A stretch of DNA of 64,000 bases from Gnetum montanum (taxonomy: Eukaryota; Streptophyta; Gnetopsida; Gnetales; Gnetaceae): assembly GCA_015680685.1 (NCBI GenBank), contig MNCI01009439.1:456492-520491 (forward strand). Direction: 5' to 3'. Shown here one piece after another: positions 22,520 to 33,918 of this stretch. The notes under the pieces are model-generated. The model did no database searches. It was given only the letters and a program-made list of their open reading frames with translations, and was not told where the DNA came from. Both the position numbers and the translations under genes were made by a program. Each line of letters opens with the position of its first letter. Within the stretch, counting starts at the first letter, position 1.

Positions 22520-23420
22520 CTTGAACTACTTCAGAAACCCGACTTCTCAGAGTGGCGATCATCAAACATTGAATCAATGGGCCTCCTGCACGTGAGTACC
22601 TTCAATTGCATGATTCCAAAGCTATAAACCTGTCCCTCGCTAAATACGTCACCCTTAATTCCGTGTTCAGGTGGCACATAGCCCACGATGCCTATCACAA
22701 TCTATGATACTGACAGGAAATAAAGAAGGAAACAACTTGGCTTCAACAATCAAGCCTGTCTGAAATCGCTTAGGTGAGGATTCCGTCTTCAGTCCAGTAA
22801 CACATTTTTGGGCTTGACATCGTAACGCAGAACTAGGGATGTGCAATAACGATAGTAGAGTGCGGAAGCCAACCCATGAAGGATATTCACTAGACTCTTC
22901 ATACTTAAACTTGTATGATGTCCATCTGCCTGTAGATCATGCAAGAGGCTGTCCAAGATGCCATTTGGCATGAATTCCAGTATCAATGCTTTGAAATTGC
23001 CTTTAGAGTAAGCTGAAAGAATTTTCACCAGATTTTGGTGACGAGCTACATGCAGTGCCCTGCATTCAATGGAGAAAATTCTTTTTGCAGATGTCCCCAA
23101 ATCATCATAGGATATCTTCACTATCATTCCTAGACCTTCTTGTAGGACGTCTTTGTAAACACACAAGTACCCTCCCTCCTTTACCAAGCGAGTTTTTATC
23201 ACTGTAATTTTCAGTAGCTCTGAGAAGCTGTTCGGTAGATACCATTAGGAAAGACTCCCTTACAACACACTCCACATCTGCGTTCTCGAACACCAAGGCC
23301 TTTCTATTTTTACTTCAACTCAACAAAGCATACATAGTCAATAATATGAAAGAGAAGCCAGCGACGCTACATATAATGACAGATTATGATGATTTTCCTG
23401 TGCTTGCTATGATTTTTTTG
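22520..23420 (-). pseudogene. LRR receptor-like kinase fragment (transmembrane segment plus kinase domain)
   Basis: On the minus strand the order is: a membrane segment (VAGFSFILLTMYALLS), a stop, the juxtamembrane part (RKALVFENADVE), the entry STEQLLRATENYSDKNSLGKGG, a frameshift, then the kinase N-lobe (GYLCVYKDVLQEGLGMIVKI), ECRALHVARHQNLVKILSAY, LILEFMPNGILDSLL and a catalytic loop. This is the layout of subfamily XII receptor kinases (FLS2/EFR/Xa21-like). Changed key sites: HCD of the catalytic loop is RYD, DFG is DFR, and stops follow LLD. The activation end is still readable (VGYVPPEHGIKGDVFSEGQV, YSFGIMQLKVLTCRRPID). The LRR ectodomain is absent. It lies in D2 in the element's own sense and is probably captured cargo; an older host remnant is the alternative. 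Confidence 0.85.
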
Positions 23421-23927
23421 GGCAAATTCAAAATCCTCTGCACCTTCCACACAAATTAGGATTATGCGAAAACAAATTTTTTTTAACCGTTTGAAGGCAC
23501 CTGAACAGGGAACTCTGAACTTGTTTGCGGAGAGATAAGTAACATTGACAACTAGCTTTCGGCCTAATTTATGAAAAAGAGGCTATTGAAAGAGTTAAAG
23601 GGCAGATTAAGTTCCGTGACACTAAGCCACCCAATCATATACTATGATGTTTTTGAGCGCTTCTTTATCTAACAGGGTTTCACACCAAACAATGTGCATT
23701 GCTAATTGTTTTTTTTTTTTTTTCCTGGATTCCTTTTCGAGCAACTTTTCAACTTGAGATCATAATTCTGATTCCAATCCAATAAGAGAATAATTTGGCA
23801 ATTTAAATAAGGCCTCGGTGTCATTTAATTTAATAGCGGATAGCTTCTTTTAGAAAATCATCCCCTTTTAAGATCAATCATAGGCCAGATGATAAATGGA
23901 GCCCCTTTTTGGAAGCCTACTTCATAA
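23421..23927. other. No gene recognised; poly-T tract
   Basis: This AT-rich DNA separates the kinase fragment from the shared D 3' region. A run of about 16 T lies at 23709. D1 has a comparable T run (3067) shortly before its own shared region resumes, but the surrounding bases differ. Confidence 0.35.
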
Positions 23928-24503
23928 ATGGCAGAAATGTGCCAACATTTCTTGCCCCCTTTCAAACTTTTAAAGGAATTTAAGGCCAAAACATTGTTGA
24001 TGCACATTAGCTAAGAAATAGAAATTTTATTGGATATTTTTACATGAAAAATTAGAAATCTTTTTTGGGGAATATTCCTGACAAACTTAAATTTTGGTGG
24101 TATAGAAACCACAATCCTAAGAAACATAAATGAAAATTGTACAAGTGAAGTCATAGCATAAGCTACTCAACAAAAAGGAAGAGAATGGTCAAAGTGACCC
24201 TTTTAGGACTCCTTTTGTCCTAAGTTCTATTATACTTGATTTTGGTTGTAACCAAAGATTTCTTCTCTTCCTCATGTTTTATTGGTGTTCTCACATCTTT
24301 AGCCCCCATGTTATCCTTTACAACATTATTATCCAAAATTGTCTCCTTCCATTTTTCAAATGTTGTTTTAATTATAATACTCAAAGCTTCATATTCATCT
24401 TTGTTGTTAATGTAGGAGAAAGATAGAGAAATTTCCTTGAAAATTTTTGGAGAATTATCTTTTACTAAAACTACTTCAACTCCTATAGCTTTGGAGTTAT
24501 AAG
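23928..24503 (-). other. D2 3' internal noncoding region, left of E
   Basis: The first 220 bases match 3179-3400 of D1 ('gtgccaacatttc', 'ttttggtggtat'). The remainder is an AT-rich counterpart of the region beside the D1 protease but is not clearly coding. It is cut by the E LTR at 24504. Confidence 0.55.
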
Positions 24504-25463
24504 TGTTGACCTTTTAGTATGTCAAAACCTTAAGGAAAATGGAGATCAATGGGTTTTTGTGTGATTGTTGTGTTTACAAGAGCAAGAACAAAGGACTCAA
24601 GGACCCATAAGCAAAGTCGGGATCACAAAAACTCAAGGGAGCATGGACCAATATAAAGAATTCAAGAAAAATGTGTCTATTTGTGTTGATTTTTGTTGAG
24701 AATGATCCCTAGATGTTTTTGCATATTTTAGAGTGTTTTTGACTTATTTTGATGAGTTTATGAGATTATAGGATTTATGGGGACTTGGTTGGAGATATCT
24801 AGAGGTTTTTAGTATAAAACGAGCAATTTTATTTTTGGGATCTACAAAAGAGACATCTCCCCTATAGAAGAGACATCTCTCCCCTAAAGAGTAGACATCT
24901 TCCAAAAATAGTAGATGTCTATCCAGATTTAAAGGTTGCTCAAAAGCAGACATCTCTAAAAAATAGAAGAAATCTTTCTAGTGAGAAAGACATCTTTCTA
25001 GTGGGAAAGACGTCTTTCTGGTGAGAAAGGCATCTTTCCAAAATGAAGGTCTGAAGCAGAAAGATGTCTCAATCTTGAAGAAGATGTCTCTAGTGACCAT
25101 TAGCCATTACATGAATTTTGACTTGATTTCAAAAACATCTAACCTATAAGAAGACTTCATTCTACTAGGAAATGAACAAGCATTGTGAACTATTCTAAAC
25201 TATCAAGTGTCAACATTAAGCAATCATTGTATGCATCATTTTATTGTTCTTGTATCTCATTGTACTAACTTTTATACTATTGTAAGTGGTCAAAGTGTGT
25301 TGTACCTCAAAGTACATGGATCAACAAAATTAATTGCATCCTTTCCTTGTAATTTTTATTTCTCTTTTGTCACCCTACGAGGTTGATGTACTTCTTTTGG
25401 GAAGGCATCATCCTTGAGCTTATTGAGATCCTATAGGATTGAGTGTTAGTGTAGCACCAGAAC
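24504..25463 (+). repeat. E 5' LTR, first part (to A insertion)
   Basis: It aligns with 48516-49461. It contains 24840-25090, an array of AGACATCT-type hexamers, and stops inside 'gtgtagcaccagaac', where A enters. The LTR resumes at 44704. Confidence 0.8.
24840..25090. promoter_or_regulatory. Array of GACATC/GATGTC/GACGTC palindrome relatives in the E LTR
   Basis: About a dozen hexamers spaced 15-25 bases apart read GACATC, GATGTC or GACGTC, usually inside 'aaagacatctttc'. The same array exists in the E 3' LTR (48865-49110) and in inverted form in both F LTRs (15140-15400, 16925-17160). GACGTC carries the ACGT core bound by plant bZIP factors; the binding is inference. Confidence 0.55.
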
Positions 25464-26361
25464 TGATGAAGTGTTCAGTCGATACATCAACTAGGCTGCA
25501 TTAATGGAGCCCTGTTGACATGGCCACAGTGACGTGACCCCGTCAATGTATCCATCCATGCATTAACATGATCCCGTTAACACAGATTCTGTCTCTCGTT
25601 ATAAATATGTGTGCAATCGCAGCATTTATGGCATCTTTTGGAGTAGTTTTAGCAAAACTCTTACAATTTGTTCCCATAAGAGTTAGAATATTTTCCAAGT
25701 GCCCGCAGTAGGTGTGAGAAAGGTGTATGGCTCTTTATTCAAGCGCTAATGTACCTAAGCCCATTGGCATGACCGGTAATAAAGACGATCTTGTTGAGCA
25801 TTCCTTGCAACATTTGGATTTAATCACTTGAGCATTTTAATAGTTTAATATTTCAACACTTTAATAATTTTGGAAGCTTTTATTGTTATCACTTTATTGT
25901 TATTTTCCTTTCATATTTTATGAGAACCATAGGCACAACCATCTTGAACATATATCAAACACTTGGTAACCCAGTGACGCTTAATGTCTAGTAACCTAGC
26001 AGTGGTTAGGGTATGCTTAGGATGTGCACGGAGGATGGGATCGATTGCTTATGCTAGGGAGAGTTAAGCAGTAGAGTAGAACAATTATAAACTACACAAC
26101 TTTCCATTACCTACAATTAAATAATTAGACTTTAAAAGATAAAAAGAGAAAAATCAATAAAAATCATTTGCCTCAATCTCACTTAACCATCACTTTAGAA
26201 TATCACAAGTGAGGTTGGGAAGACAACGACTATTCTAACTAAGGTTTTTCTAGCTAGAGTTTGGTGTATGCAAGTGCTTGTAGTCTGTGAAATTCAACCG
26301 ATTCGTGCATGAATGCCCATGATTTATATGGTTAGACATAGGGATACCTCGCCACTCATCA
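25464..26361 (+). repeat. A 5' LTR
   Basis: It starts TGATGAAGTGTTCAG and ends GCCACTCATCA. The TATA box TATAAATA is at 25600-25607, and the shared block 'agagttagaatattttcc' lies near 25681. It aligns along its full length with 43802-44698. Confidence 0.9.
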
Positions 26362-26362
26362 T

Positions 26363-26380
26363 TGGCACCATTGCTGGGGA
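26363..26380 (+). other. A primer-binding site (tRNA-Asp type)
   Basis: TGGCACCATTGCTGGGGA sits one base after the LTR. It differs at few positions from TGGCGCCGTTGCCGGGGA, the complement of plant tRNA-Asp 3' ends used by Athila/Tat elements. Confidence 0.8.
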
Positions 26381-26526
26381 CTATTAGTCTTACATGCACT
26401 ATCTAGTCTTAGCAAGATCATCATTCACTTCGTTGGAACGGACCTAGGATAGTGAAATCTACGCATGCTAGGCAGTTTCAGTAAAAGAATAAGGCACACC
26501 AGTTTAGTTGTTAGCTAACATAAAAA

Positions 26527-29040
26527 ATGTCTTCTTTTCACAGACAAGATGGATCTAAACCACTAGTGCCGCAGGAGTGTCAGGTGGTATACACACATCC
26601 AGATGAGTATATCCCCAACTTCACCTTTATCCTACATTAGGATGAGCACCTGCAATGATGGGACATGGAGGGTAACATCATATTATCTCCTAATCGATCA
26701 GTTCCTGGAATGCTACTTCAAAATCTTATTAGACTAGGCATTCAGGACCGTGGTGTGGAATACATAATGGAGGATCATGACTACCGATATTATCATCCTA
26801 ATGAGACACAACGTGCACGGGACCGACAACAAGTGGAATGCCATGAACACATAAAGGGGAAATAGTTTAGTAACCCTTTGTTCTTGCAGGACTCGCATGA
26901 CAATGAGGAACCTATTTTTCATGATTCCCATTTGACTAAACCTTCCCCAATGCATCAGATCATGCAGTCCATCATTCAAAGTAAATAATCAAGCAACTGG
27001 GAGCCCCAGGATGATGGGGGATTGCGCAAGAGAGATCATGGAAAAGGGAAATATGGACATGAAGATTGAGGTTGTCATTAGAGCAAAGGAGGAGATCAAC
27101 ACCAGGGCGGTGGCAATTCTCCTCTGTCTTCTCCATCTTCTCATTCAACCTTGTCTTCACCAAGTTTTGACTCTGATCACAACCATAGTAGGAAGGATCA
27201 GGGTTATGGTGATCGAAAAGACTTACGGGATCACAAGGACCAACGAGGATGATGTGAGAAAAGGCGTGACCAAACACATGAGTCTCACCATCAAGAAAGA
27301 AGAGGCAGATGAAATCATCATAAATGTCATGGCCATCAACAAGACTATGACTCAAATGAACCATTTTTGGCTACTCAAAGCATGCTTAACATAGCCAAGG
27401 TAGTTCAAATACCTAGTAGGCACTTGAAAGATAGTCAAATCAAGCACCTTGACATGAACAATATCCCCAAATTTGAAGGGGGATATAACTGTGATCCAAA
27501 AACTCACTTGCAAGCATTTCATAATGCTTGCACCTTGCAAAACATAGATAATGATTGGCAAAAACTCAAGCTATTCCCCCAAACACTCATCAAGGAAGTA
27601 GAAAGCTAGTACCAGTCTTTGGAACTAGAATCAATCTAACGATGGAGTATGATGCTAGAAATTTTCAATGATAAATACCAAACCTACTCTAGAGTGGCTA
27701 ATCTAATATGACAGATCCAAGGGTGGAAATAGGGTGGTCATGAACCCTTGGATGTATCCATGGGTAGATATTACTCATTATTACATTGATGCCCTAGTCA
27801 TGACTACTCTCAGTGGGAACAGCTCCATCATATCATAGATGGGCTTCACTTTGAAACAAGAAAGACCCTGGGTGTTTACGCTCAAGGACAGATATCTGAA
27901 TTGAGGGTCCATCAACTATAGTATCTTATTGAGTAGGTGGCTAAAGAAGAGGGGGAATTAAGAAAAAAAGAGAGTGCAAAAGAGTATAATCAGGACCCTT
28001 CCATTTGAAAGAAGGAAGTTCGATTTTGTAAAGAGGAGGAAGAATCACCACTGGGTACAACGGTGAAATAAAAAACCTTGTCCATTAAAAAATTTACCTT
28101 TGAAATTTTAGCCAAGGTTGATAGGATGCGCGATTCTTTAGATGAAAGGTTCCAAAGCATCTTGAAAATTGTGGAGGAATCCAAAGAGCGAAGTAACAAG
28201 CGAGATCAGCAAAGGAGAAGAGAAGCTAAACATGCCTACCATAAAGATAAGGGCAAAGTTGCTGCGGCATAATGGGTTGCAGAATCTAACATAGAGGAGG
28301 ATGATGGATGTGACATATGCTAATATGAACATCCTAAGGGGTGTTTCCTAGTGGTGTCACATCTACAAGAGTCTAGGGTGTATGCGTTGAATCCTCATTT
28401 GGCAAAAAGGCAAACACCCGAAAGATTCCCCTATCCCCAAGGAAATCCCAAACAGTTCCACCAGCAATAAGGATATTATCCAAGTGGAGTGCCACCGCAA
28501 CCCTATGAGTATTAACAACAATGGAAACATCCACAATCATGGGAGATGCCACCTCCAAGGTAATAGTACCCTTACCAGTAGCCAGATCCTTACGAGTACT
28601 ACATTCAGCAACTAATCTTCCCATGGGACTCTTCTAGTCATGCGACATTTCAAACTCATTACCACCCCCCAAAATACTTTCAAACATAGTCTCCATCACC
28701 TAGGGGGGAGAACCCACATCTATACTATCCTCCATCACCTTCTCCTATCATACCTAGTCATCAGCCCCCCACTCAACTACCTCCTACTCCACCTATGTAG
28801 GGGGAGATACCACCACAGCCATAGCAACATAACACCACAAGGGCCATCAACTTACAACTGGCTTCTTAGCCAAGTGGACCGAAATCAAAACCATAGAAAT
28901 GTCCTTTTTTCTAGCACAATAACCCAAACATACCCTCACATTCACCTGTGGCCAATGCCTCTGAACCTTCAATTTCCTCCACCATTCAACCCTTCGAACA
29001 ACTTTCAAGCCAAACACCCTCCATGGTATAAATCATCATG
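26527..29040 (+). pseudogene. A gag
   Basis: The start is the ATG at 26527 (MSSFHRQDG); C starts alike (MSSSHRSDS at 52299). An N-terminal block (DEYIPNFTFIL, then WDMEGNIILSPN) precedes a charged Asp/His/Arg-rich linker. The capsid domain begins near 27367 (SQIKHLDMNNIPKFEGGYNC, THLQAFHNACTLQN, then LKLFPQTLIKE) and runs to about 28060. Then come a helical charged part (SLDERFQSILKIVEESKERS), a degenerate zinc-knuckle-like CDIC..HPKGC and a Pro/Gln-rich tail to about 29040. Several stops interrupt it, typically where W or Q is expected. Role by family: structural particle protein. Confidence 0.8.
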
Positions 29041-29099
29041 CTAACACACGCTATGAGGGACTGGATAAAGGCAGGTCATCTTCCTTGAAAATTGACTAA

Positions 29100-29400
29100 T
29101 TCAGGGAGTCCCCTTATATACCTTTAAGTGGCATGAAATGAGCCATGCAAAGCTTTCTTGGATTTGGGGTTAGGTGTCAATTTGATTTCACACGATATGT
29201 ACAAGACTTGGAACCTGCCCCCAATGAAGAAAAGCAACATTCGGCTTGAGTCGGCAGACCAATCCATAACTATTCCCTTAGAATTGGTAGAAGATATTAT
29301 GACCACCGTTTGTGGGTGGTCCTATCTTGCTAACTTCTTGGTCATCTGAGTTGATAATTGCAAGGAAAATTTTCCAATCATAATGGGGAGAGCCTGGCTC
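29100..29400 (+). pseudogene. A aspartic protease
   Basis: The reading is CKAFLDLGLGVNLISHDMYK, then a flap-like segment (SNIRLESADQSITIPLELVE) and NFPIIMGRAWLSTVDAQLG. The catalytic triplet is DLG, which is common in plant Athila-type elements, so the site itself may be intact. One stop separates the two halves (29348). Beyond 29400 to about 30080 the spacer toward reverse transcriptase is readable only in patches. Confidence 0.75.
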
Positions 29401-30079
29401 AGTACAGTGGATGCACAATTGGGACTCCGAGATCTTTCCCTCAAAATTTCAAAAGAAAATCCTTTTGGAAAGATCGAGAACAAGCATGTTCTATGCATCA
29501 CGTATGGTAACTCAGGGTGCAACTATGTGCAGCAACTTTGTTCCGCTAAACAAACATCCATTCAAGCATACAATCAGTGTGCCAAAGAATGACAAGTTCA
29601 ACGATGCCTGTATACAATAGCCATGAATTAAGAAGGCACCCAGTGGCTGACCGTTGACTCTAATAGCAACACTTCATGCATGGAACCATCTAAGTTCCTT
29701 ATATGTGCCTATATGAAAAGCATGGATAAATTGGAAAAGATCCATCAACCAGTCTCCACTGTTGATGACAGTGATGATTGGGGAAGGCTACAAATCCCTA
29801 AAATTTTTAAATAGGAGCCTCTAAAATTGAAACCATTAATAGCCAATCTGGAGTATTCCTTCTTGCAAAATGGCAAGCCAATAATCATCAATGTCACTCT
29901 TGCTCTTGAACAAAAGAAGAAATTGCTAAAGATGGTGAGCAAATGGGTGGTTTCTTTTACATGGTCATATCATGAATTGACAAGAGTTGACCCTAGGATA
30001 TGCCAACATTGGATCTATATCAACTCCTCCATAAAGCCACAATGACAACCACAAAGACGATTGAACCCCAAACTAAAGC

Positions 30080-31300
30080 AAGTTGTCAAGGAGGAAATTG
30101 AATAATTGTTGAAATTTGGGTTCATCTATTCCATTGCAGATAGTGAATGGGTTAGCCCACTTATTATTATGCCAAAGAAGGATGGAAAATGGAGGTTCTA
30201 TATAGATTTTCAACTACTAAACATGGCAACCTTCAAGGATCACTTCTCACTTCCGTTTTTGTGGATCAAGTGTTGGATACCATTGCAGGGCATTGTTACT
30301 ATAGCTTTTTGGATGGTTATAGTGGCTATAACCAAATCCAAATTGCACCCAAAGATTAGGCCAAGACAACATTTACAAGTCCTTTGGAAACTTTTGCATA
30401 TAAGAAGATGTCCTTTGGCCTATGCAATGCACCTACAACTTTCTAACACCTTGTCCTCCGCATCTTTTAGCAACAAATTGACAATGGGTTAGAAGTCTTC
30501 ATGGATGACTTCTCCACCTATGGAGCAACATTTGAACAAGCCTTGGACTACCTTGAGCAAGTTTTAAAAAGATGTGTGGAAATTAATTTACGACTCAACT
30601 AGCAAAAGAGCGACTTGATGGTCCAAGAGGGCATTATTCTGGGGCATCGCATTTCACAAGCAGGGATTGGTGTAGATCTTGAAAAAATTAGAATGATCCA
30701 AGGAATCACCAATCAACCAAGTACTATAAAAGATGTTCAATCATTCCTTGGCCACACTAGTTATTACCAACGCTTCATCGAGAATTTCTCGAAGATCACC
30801 AAGCCATTGGTCAAACTCACAAAGAAAGATTCTCTGTTTGTCTGGACTAGGGACTATGAATCCGCATTCTAAACACTCAAATAAAAACTCTTAGAAACTC
30901 CAATTCTATGGGCACCTAAATGGTCTAGACCTTTTTGTATCATGATGGATGCATCTAATTATGCATTGGGAGCTGTGCTTACATAATTGGATGACAAAAG
31001 ACACCCATATTATATCCACTATGCAAGATGAAGCATTGTGGGTGCCTAGTCCAACTACACCACAACTAAAAAGAAATTAATAACGATGATGTTTGCCTTG
31101 GAAAAATTCTGACACTATGTCCTCGAGTAAAAGATGTTTGTACATACTGACCACAATGCCATCTGGTTCCTAATGAACAAACCAATGGTGAGTCTCCATA
31201 TCATACGGTGGCTTGTGATCCTTCAGGAATTTGACCTTACTATGGTAGATAGGAAGGGAACTAAGAATGTGGTTACTGATCACTTATCTTAGTTATGATG
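30080..31300 (+). pseudogene. A reverse transcriptase and RNase H
   Basis: The order is QRRLNPKLKQVVKEEIE, SEWVSPLIIMPKKDGKWRFY, KDHFSLPF, a frameshift, GYNQIQIAPKD, PFGLCNAPTTF-like SFGLCNAPTTF, the active site VFMDDFSTYG (FMDD, about 30495-30510), GHRISQAGIGVDLEKIRMIQ and SFLGHTSYYQRFIENFSKIT. RNase H follows (MMDASNYALGAVL, then HTDHNAIWFLMNKPM and DRKGTKNVVTDHLS). Wording and order match the Athila group. Stops and frameshifts inactivate it. This enzyme copies element RNA into DNA. Confidence 0.85.
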
Positions 31301-31349
31301 GGATGGCGTAGAGGAAGAGGAGCCACTCTTCGATCAATTTCCAAATAAA

Positions 31350-32300
31350 CTCCTCTTTGCTGGAGCTATCGCTAGGGAGATGCCCACAAGATCAACTTAG
31401 TTCAACAACATCTTTACCTATCTTTCAACACAAGAATTACCAAAAGAGTGGGATCATCAAAAGAAGCAGTAGTTTCTTCACAAGGCCAATAATTTCATGG
31501 AAATCAATGTAGTTCTTTATAAGGTGTGTGTGGATGGCTTGGTTTGATGGTGCATCCTTGATGTGGATACACTATGCATCCTCCAGGATGCTCATGAGGG
31601 CCCCTGTGGAAGCCACTATGTTGGATGATGCACAACCATTAAGATCTTACTTGTGGGATATTACTGGCCCACACTCTTCAAAGATGCACAATGGTTCACC
31701 CACTCCTGTGAGTGATGTCAGAGAGATGGTGGGATGATCACACGAATGGAGGGACCCCAATAGTGGATTCAACCATTGGAACCCTTCGATATTTAGGGCA
31801 TCAACTTCATGGAAACATCACACCCATGTCCAATGGGAAGGTGTACATCATCATTGCTATAGACTACTATACTAAGTGGGCAGAGGTAGCAGCCATCACC
31901 AACTGTTCCTCAAACACAACCGCATGGTTTGTCCAACAGCAAATTGTGAATAGGTTTGGGATTCCACATGCACTCATTTTAGACAATGGAACTCATTTCA
32001 CAGGCACTACATTTCATAAACTTATGCAACACTTGAGGGTCAAACATAAATTTACAACACCTTATCACCACCCAAGCCAATGGACAAGCCAAAGTCACCA
32101 ATCAGGAGATTACCAAAATCCTAACTAGGACCATTAGCAAATATAGGAGGGATTAGAGCATAAAACTTAACGATGCCCTCTAGGCCTATCGCTCCACATG
32201 GAAGCTTCCTGTAGGCTACTCTCCTTACGAGTTAGTGTACAAGAAACTACCGAAACTTCTAGTTCAAGAAAAACTCCAAACACTATCTACTTCCAGTGAC
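31350..32300 (+). pseudogene. A integrase
   Basis: It has a zinc-binding N-terminus (DAHEGPCGSHYVG, then a Cys pair in HSCE.CQRDG). The catalytic core shows the two aspartates in IDYYTKWAEV and ILDNGTHFTG. The position 36 residues after the second aspartate, where DD35E enzymes have E (NGQAE), reads K (NGQAK). The core frame 31712-32128 is open for 138 codons and then slips by one base just before the YHPQ-like motif. Downstream to 32460 there are integrase C-terminal remnants; 32398-32594 contains a near-duplicate of about 95 bases. Confidence 0.8.
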
Positions 32301-32384
32301 TTGGGTCTTGACTTATCACCAACAAGAACGACTCATCAACTTGAATGTGCTAGATGAGAATTGACTAGTAGCCATATCATCAAA

Positions 32385-32600
32385 TGAGATACACAAGTCC
32401 TATAATCAAAAATGTCATGATCTTAAGATTCAAAAGGTAACATTTCAATGTGGAGATAAGGTACTCTACTGGAACCCCATACATATCATCAAATGAGATA
32501 CACAAGGCCTATAATCAAAAATGTCATGATCTTAAGATTCGAAAGATAACATTTCAATGTGGAGATAAGGTACTCTACTGGAACCCCATACATGTATGAC
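32385..32600. repeat. Local tandem duplication in the A integrase tail
   Basis: The stretch beginning 'catatcatcaaatgagatac' occurs at 32373 and 32485, followed in both by 'aatcaaaaatgtcatgatct' and 'ggtactctactggaacccca'. The unit is about 112 bases and nearly identical. It may be a real slippage event or an assembly duplicate. Confidence 0.75.
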
Positions 32601-32915
32601 AATGTACTAAGTTTCAAACATTGTGGGAGGGACCTTATATTGTTTCCAAAACCCTTCTGTCTGGGGCCTTGCTTATACATAAACCTAAGGATCCCATGAA
32701 AACATAGTTAGTTAATACACAATAATTAAAACCCTTCCATGAACTCCAACAAACCAGTGCCACTGCCCTCTCATCACACTGCCAACCTTGTTTCATTTTT
32801 TGGATCTCCTCCTCTCAACTTAGTTGTGGGGGAGATCACCTTCCATGCTAACCAATTCTACTAGCTTCTCAGTTGTTTTTGCAGGTTTTTGTTTTACACC
32901 TTTTTGTTTTACAAT
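32601..32915 (+). other. A sequence after integrase, to B insertion
   Basis: This is the end of pol and the start of the noncoding block; 'cttagttgtgggggagatca' matches C at 58422. B starts at 32916. Confidence 0.5.
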
Positions 32916-33781
32916 TGATGAATCGTGGTTAACCAAGCCTCGTATACTAAGCCTGCTGCGTATACTAGGCCCCATATACTAAGCCCGTTGTGTATACTAG
33001 GTCCCATATACACAACCCTGTTTACGCAACGTCTATTCTAGCCTATAAATAAGTGTGCTTCCACCAAACTTAGGCATCTTAGGAATTAGTTGTAGCTAGA
33101 CTCTTGTAGTTTGTTCCTGCAAGAGTTAGAATATTTTCCTAGTGCATGCCAGCAGTGTGATGCTTGTAATTGTATGGAACCTTTATTCGAGTGTGACGTA
33201 CATGGACACACACATGATCAACAATAAAGATTGAGATTACTTCATCATTGCAACATTCACTTAGTTTAATTATTTAATTGTTATTGTTATTTATTGTTTT
33301 CTTAGTTAATATTTCTTTATCATCATTTACTATTCTTGTTGTTAACTACAGAATGAGTACGACTTAATCACGAGCATTTAAGTGTGACTACTTGGTAACC
33401 CAGTAGCGTACCTAGGATCTACGCTTGGTAATCCCAGTAGTATTCATGCACGAGGTCCAAGATGTGTACGGATGATTAAGGAATGGATGCTCATCATACT
33501 TAGGCTAGCTTAGACTTCATTTCCTCTTGCTTATTAGTTTAATCAAGATTATTTTCCATTATCTCTAGGAGTAGCATTAGTTTAGGATCACATCATATGC
33601 CTCACTCTGGACTAAACCATACATGACAAAGCAAATACTAGTCTAGGTGGAAAAACAATGAACTGTGATCAATGTGTAATGATCTAGATACCACAACTAG
33701 CCTATCCACAGAGTTTGACTAGATCGTAAGTGAATGCTTGTATTCGTATGGTTGAGTGTAGGGGTACCTCGCCACTCATCA
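32916..33781 (+). repeat. B 5' LTR
   Basis: It starts TGATGAATCGTGG. Tandem GTATACTA(A/G)GCC words lie at 32939-33010, the TATA box TATAAATAA at 33044, and 'agagttagaatattttcc' near 33125. From 33230 on it aligns with 38227-38774. Confidence 0.9.
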
Positions 33782-33782
33782 T

Positions 33783-33800
33783 TAGCACCGTTGCTGGGGA
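33783..33800 (+). other. B primer-binding site (tRNA-Asp type)
   Basis: TAGCACCGTTGCTGGGGA follows the LTR by one base and is a slightly changed form of the tRNA-Asp complement also seen in A and C. Confidence 0.75.
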
Positions 33801-33918
33801 TGGTGCTAGTTATCTAGATTAGTTATATCATACAAGATTGCTGTAACAAGTATTAACAAAATATCTTTTAGAAAAGAAATTAAATTCAATTCAATTAAGT
33901 CACACATGGTTCACAACA

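Noticed and set aside
23700-23730. Poly-T run as evidence that the kinase fragment is a processed retrocopy
   Set aside because: The run would be poly-A upstream of the gene on its own strand, the wrong side for a processed copy.
26972-27394. Long frames on both strands in A gag (about 130 codons)
   Set aside because: They are out-of-frame readings of the charged Asp/His/Arg-rich gag linker, which is visible in a third frame and matches C.
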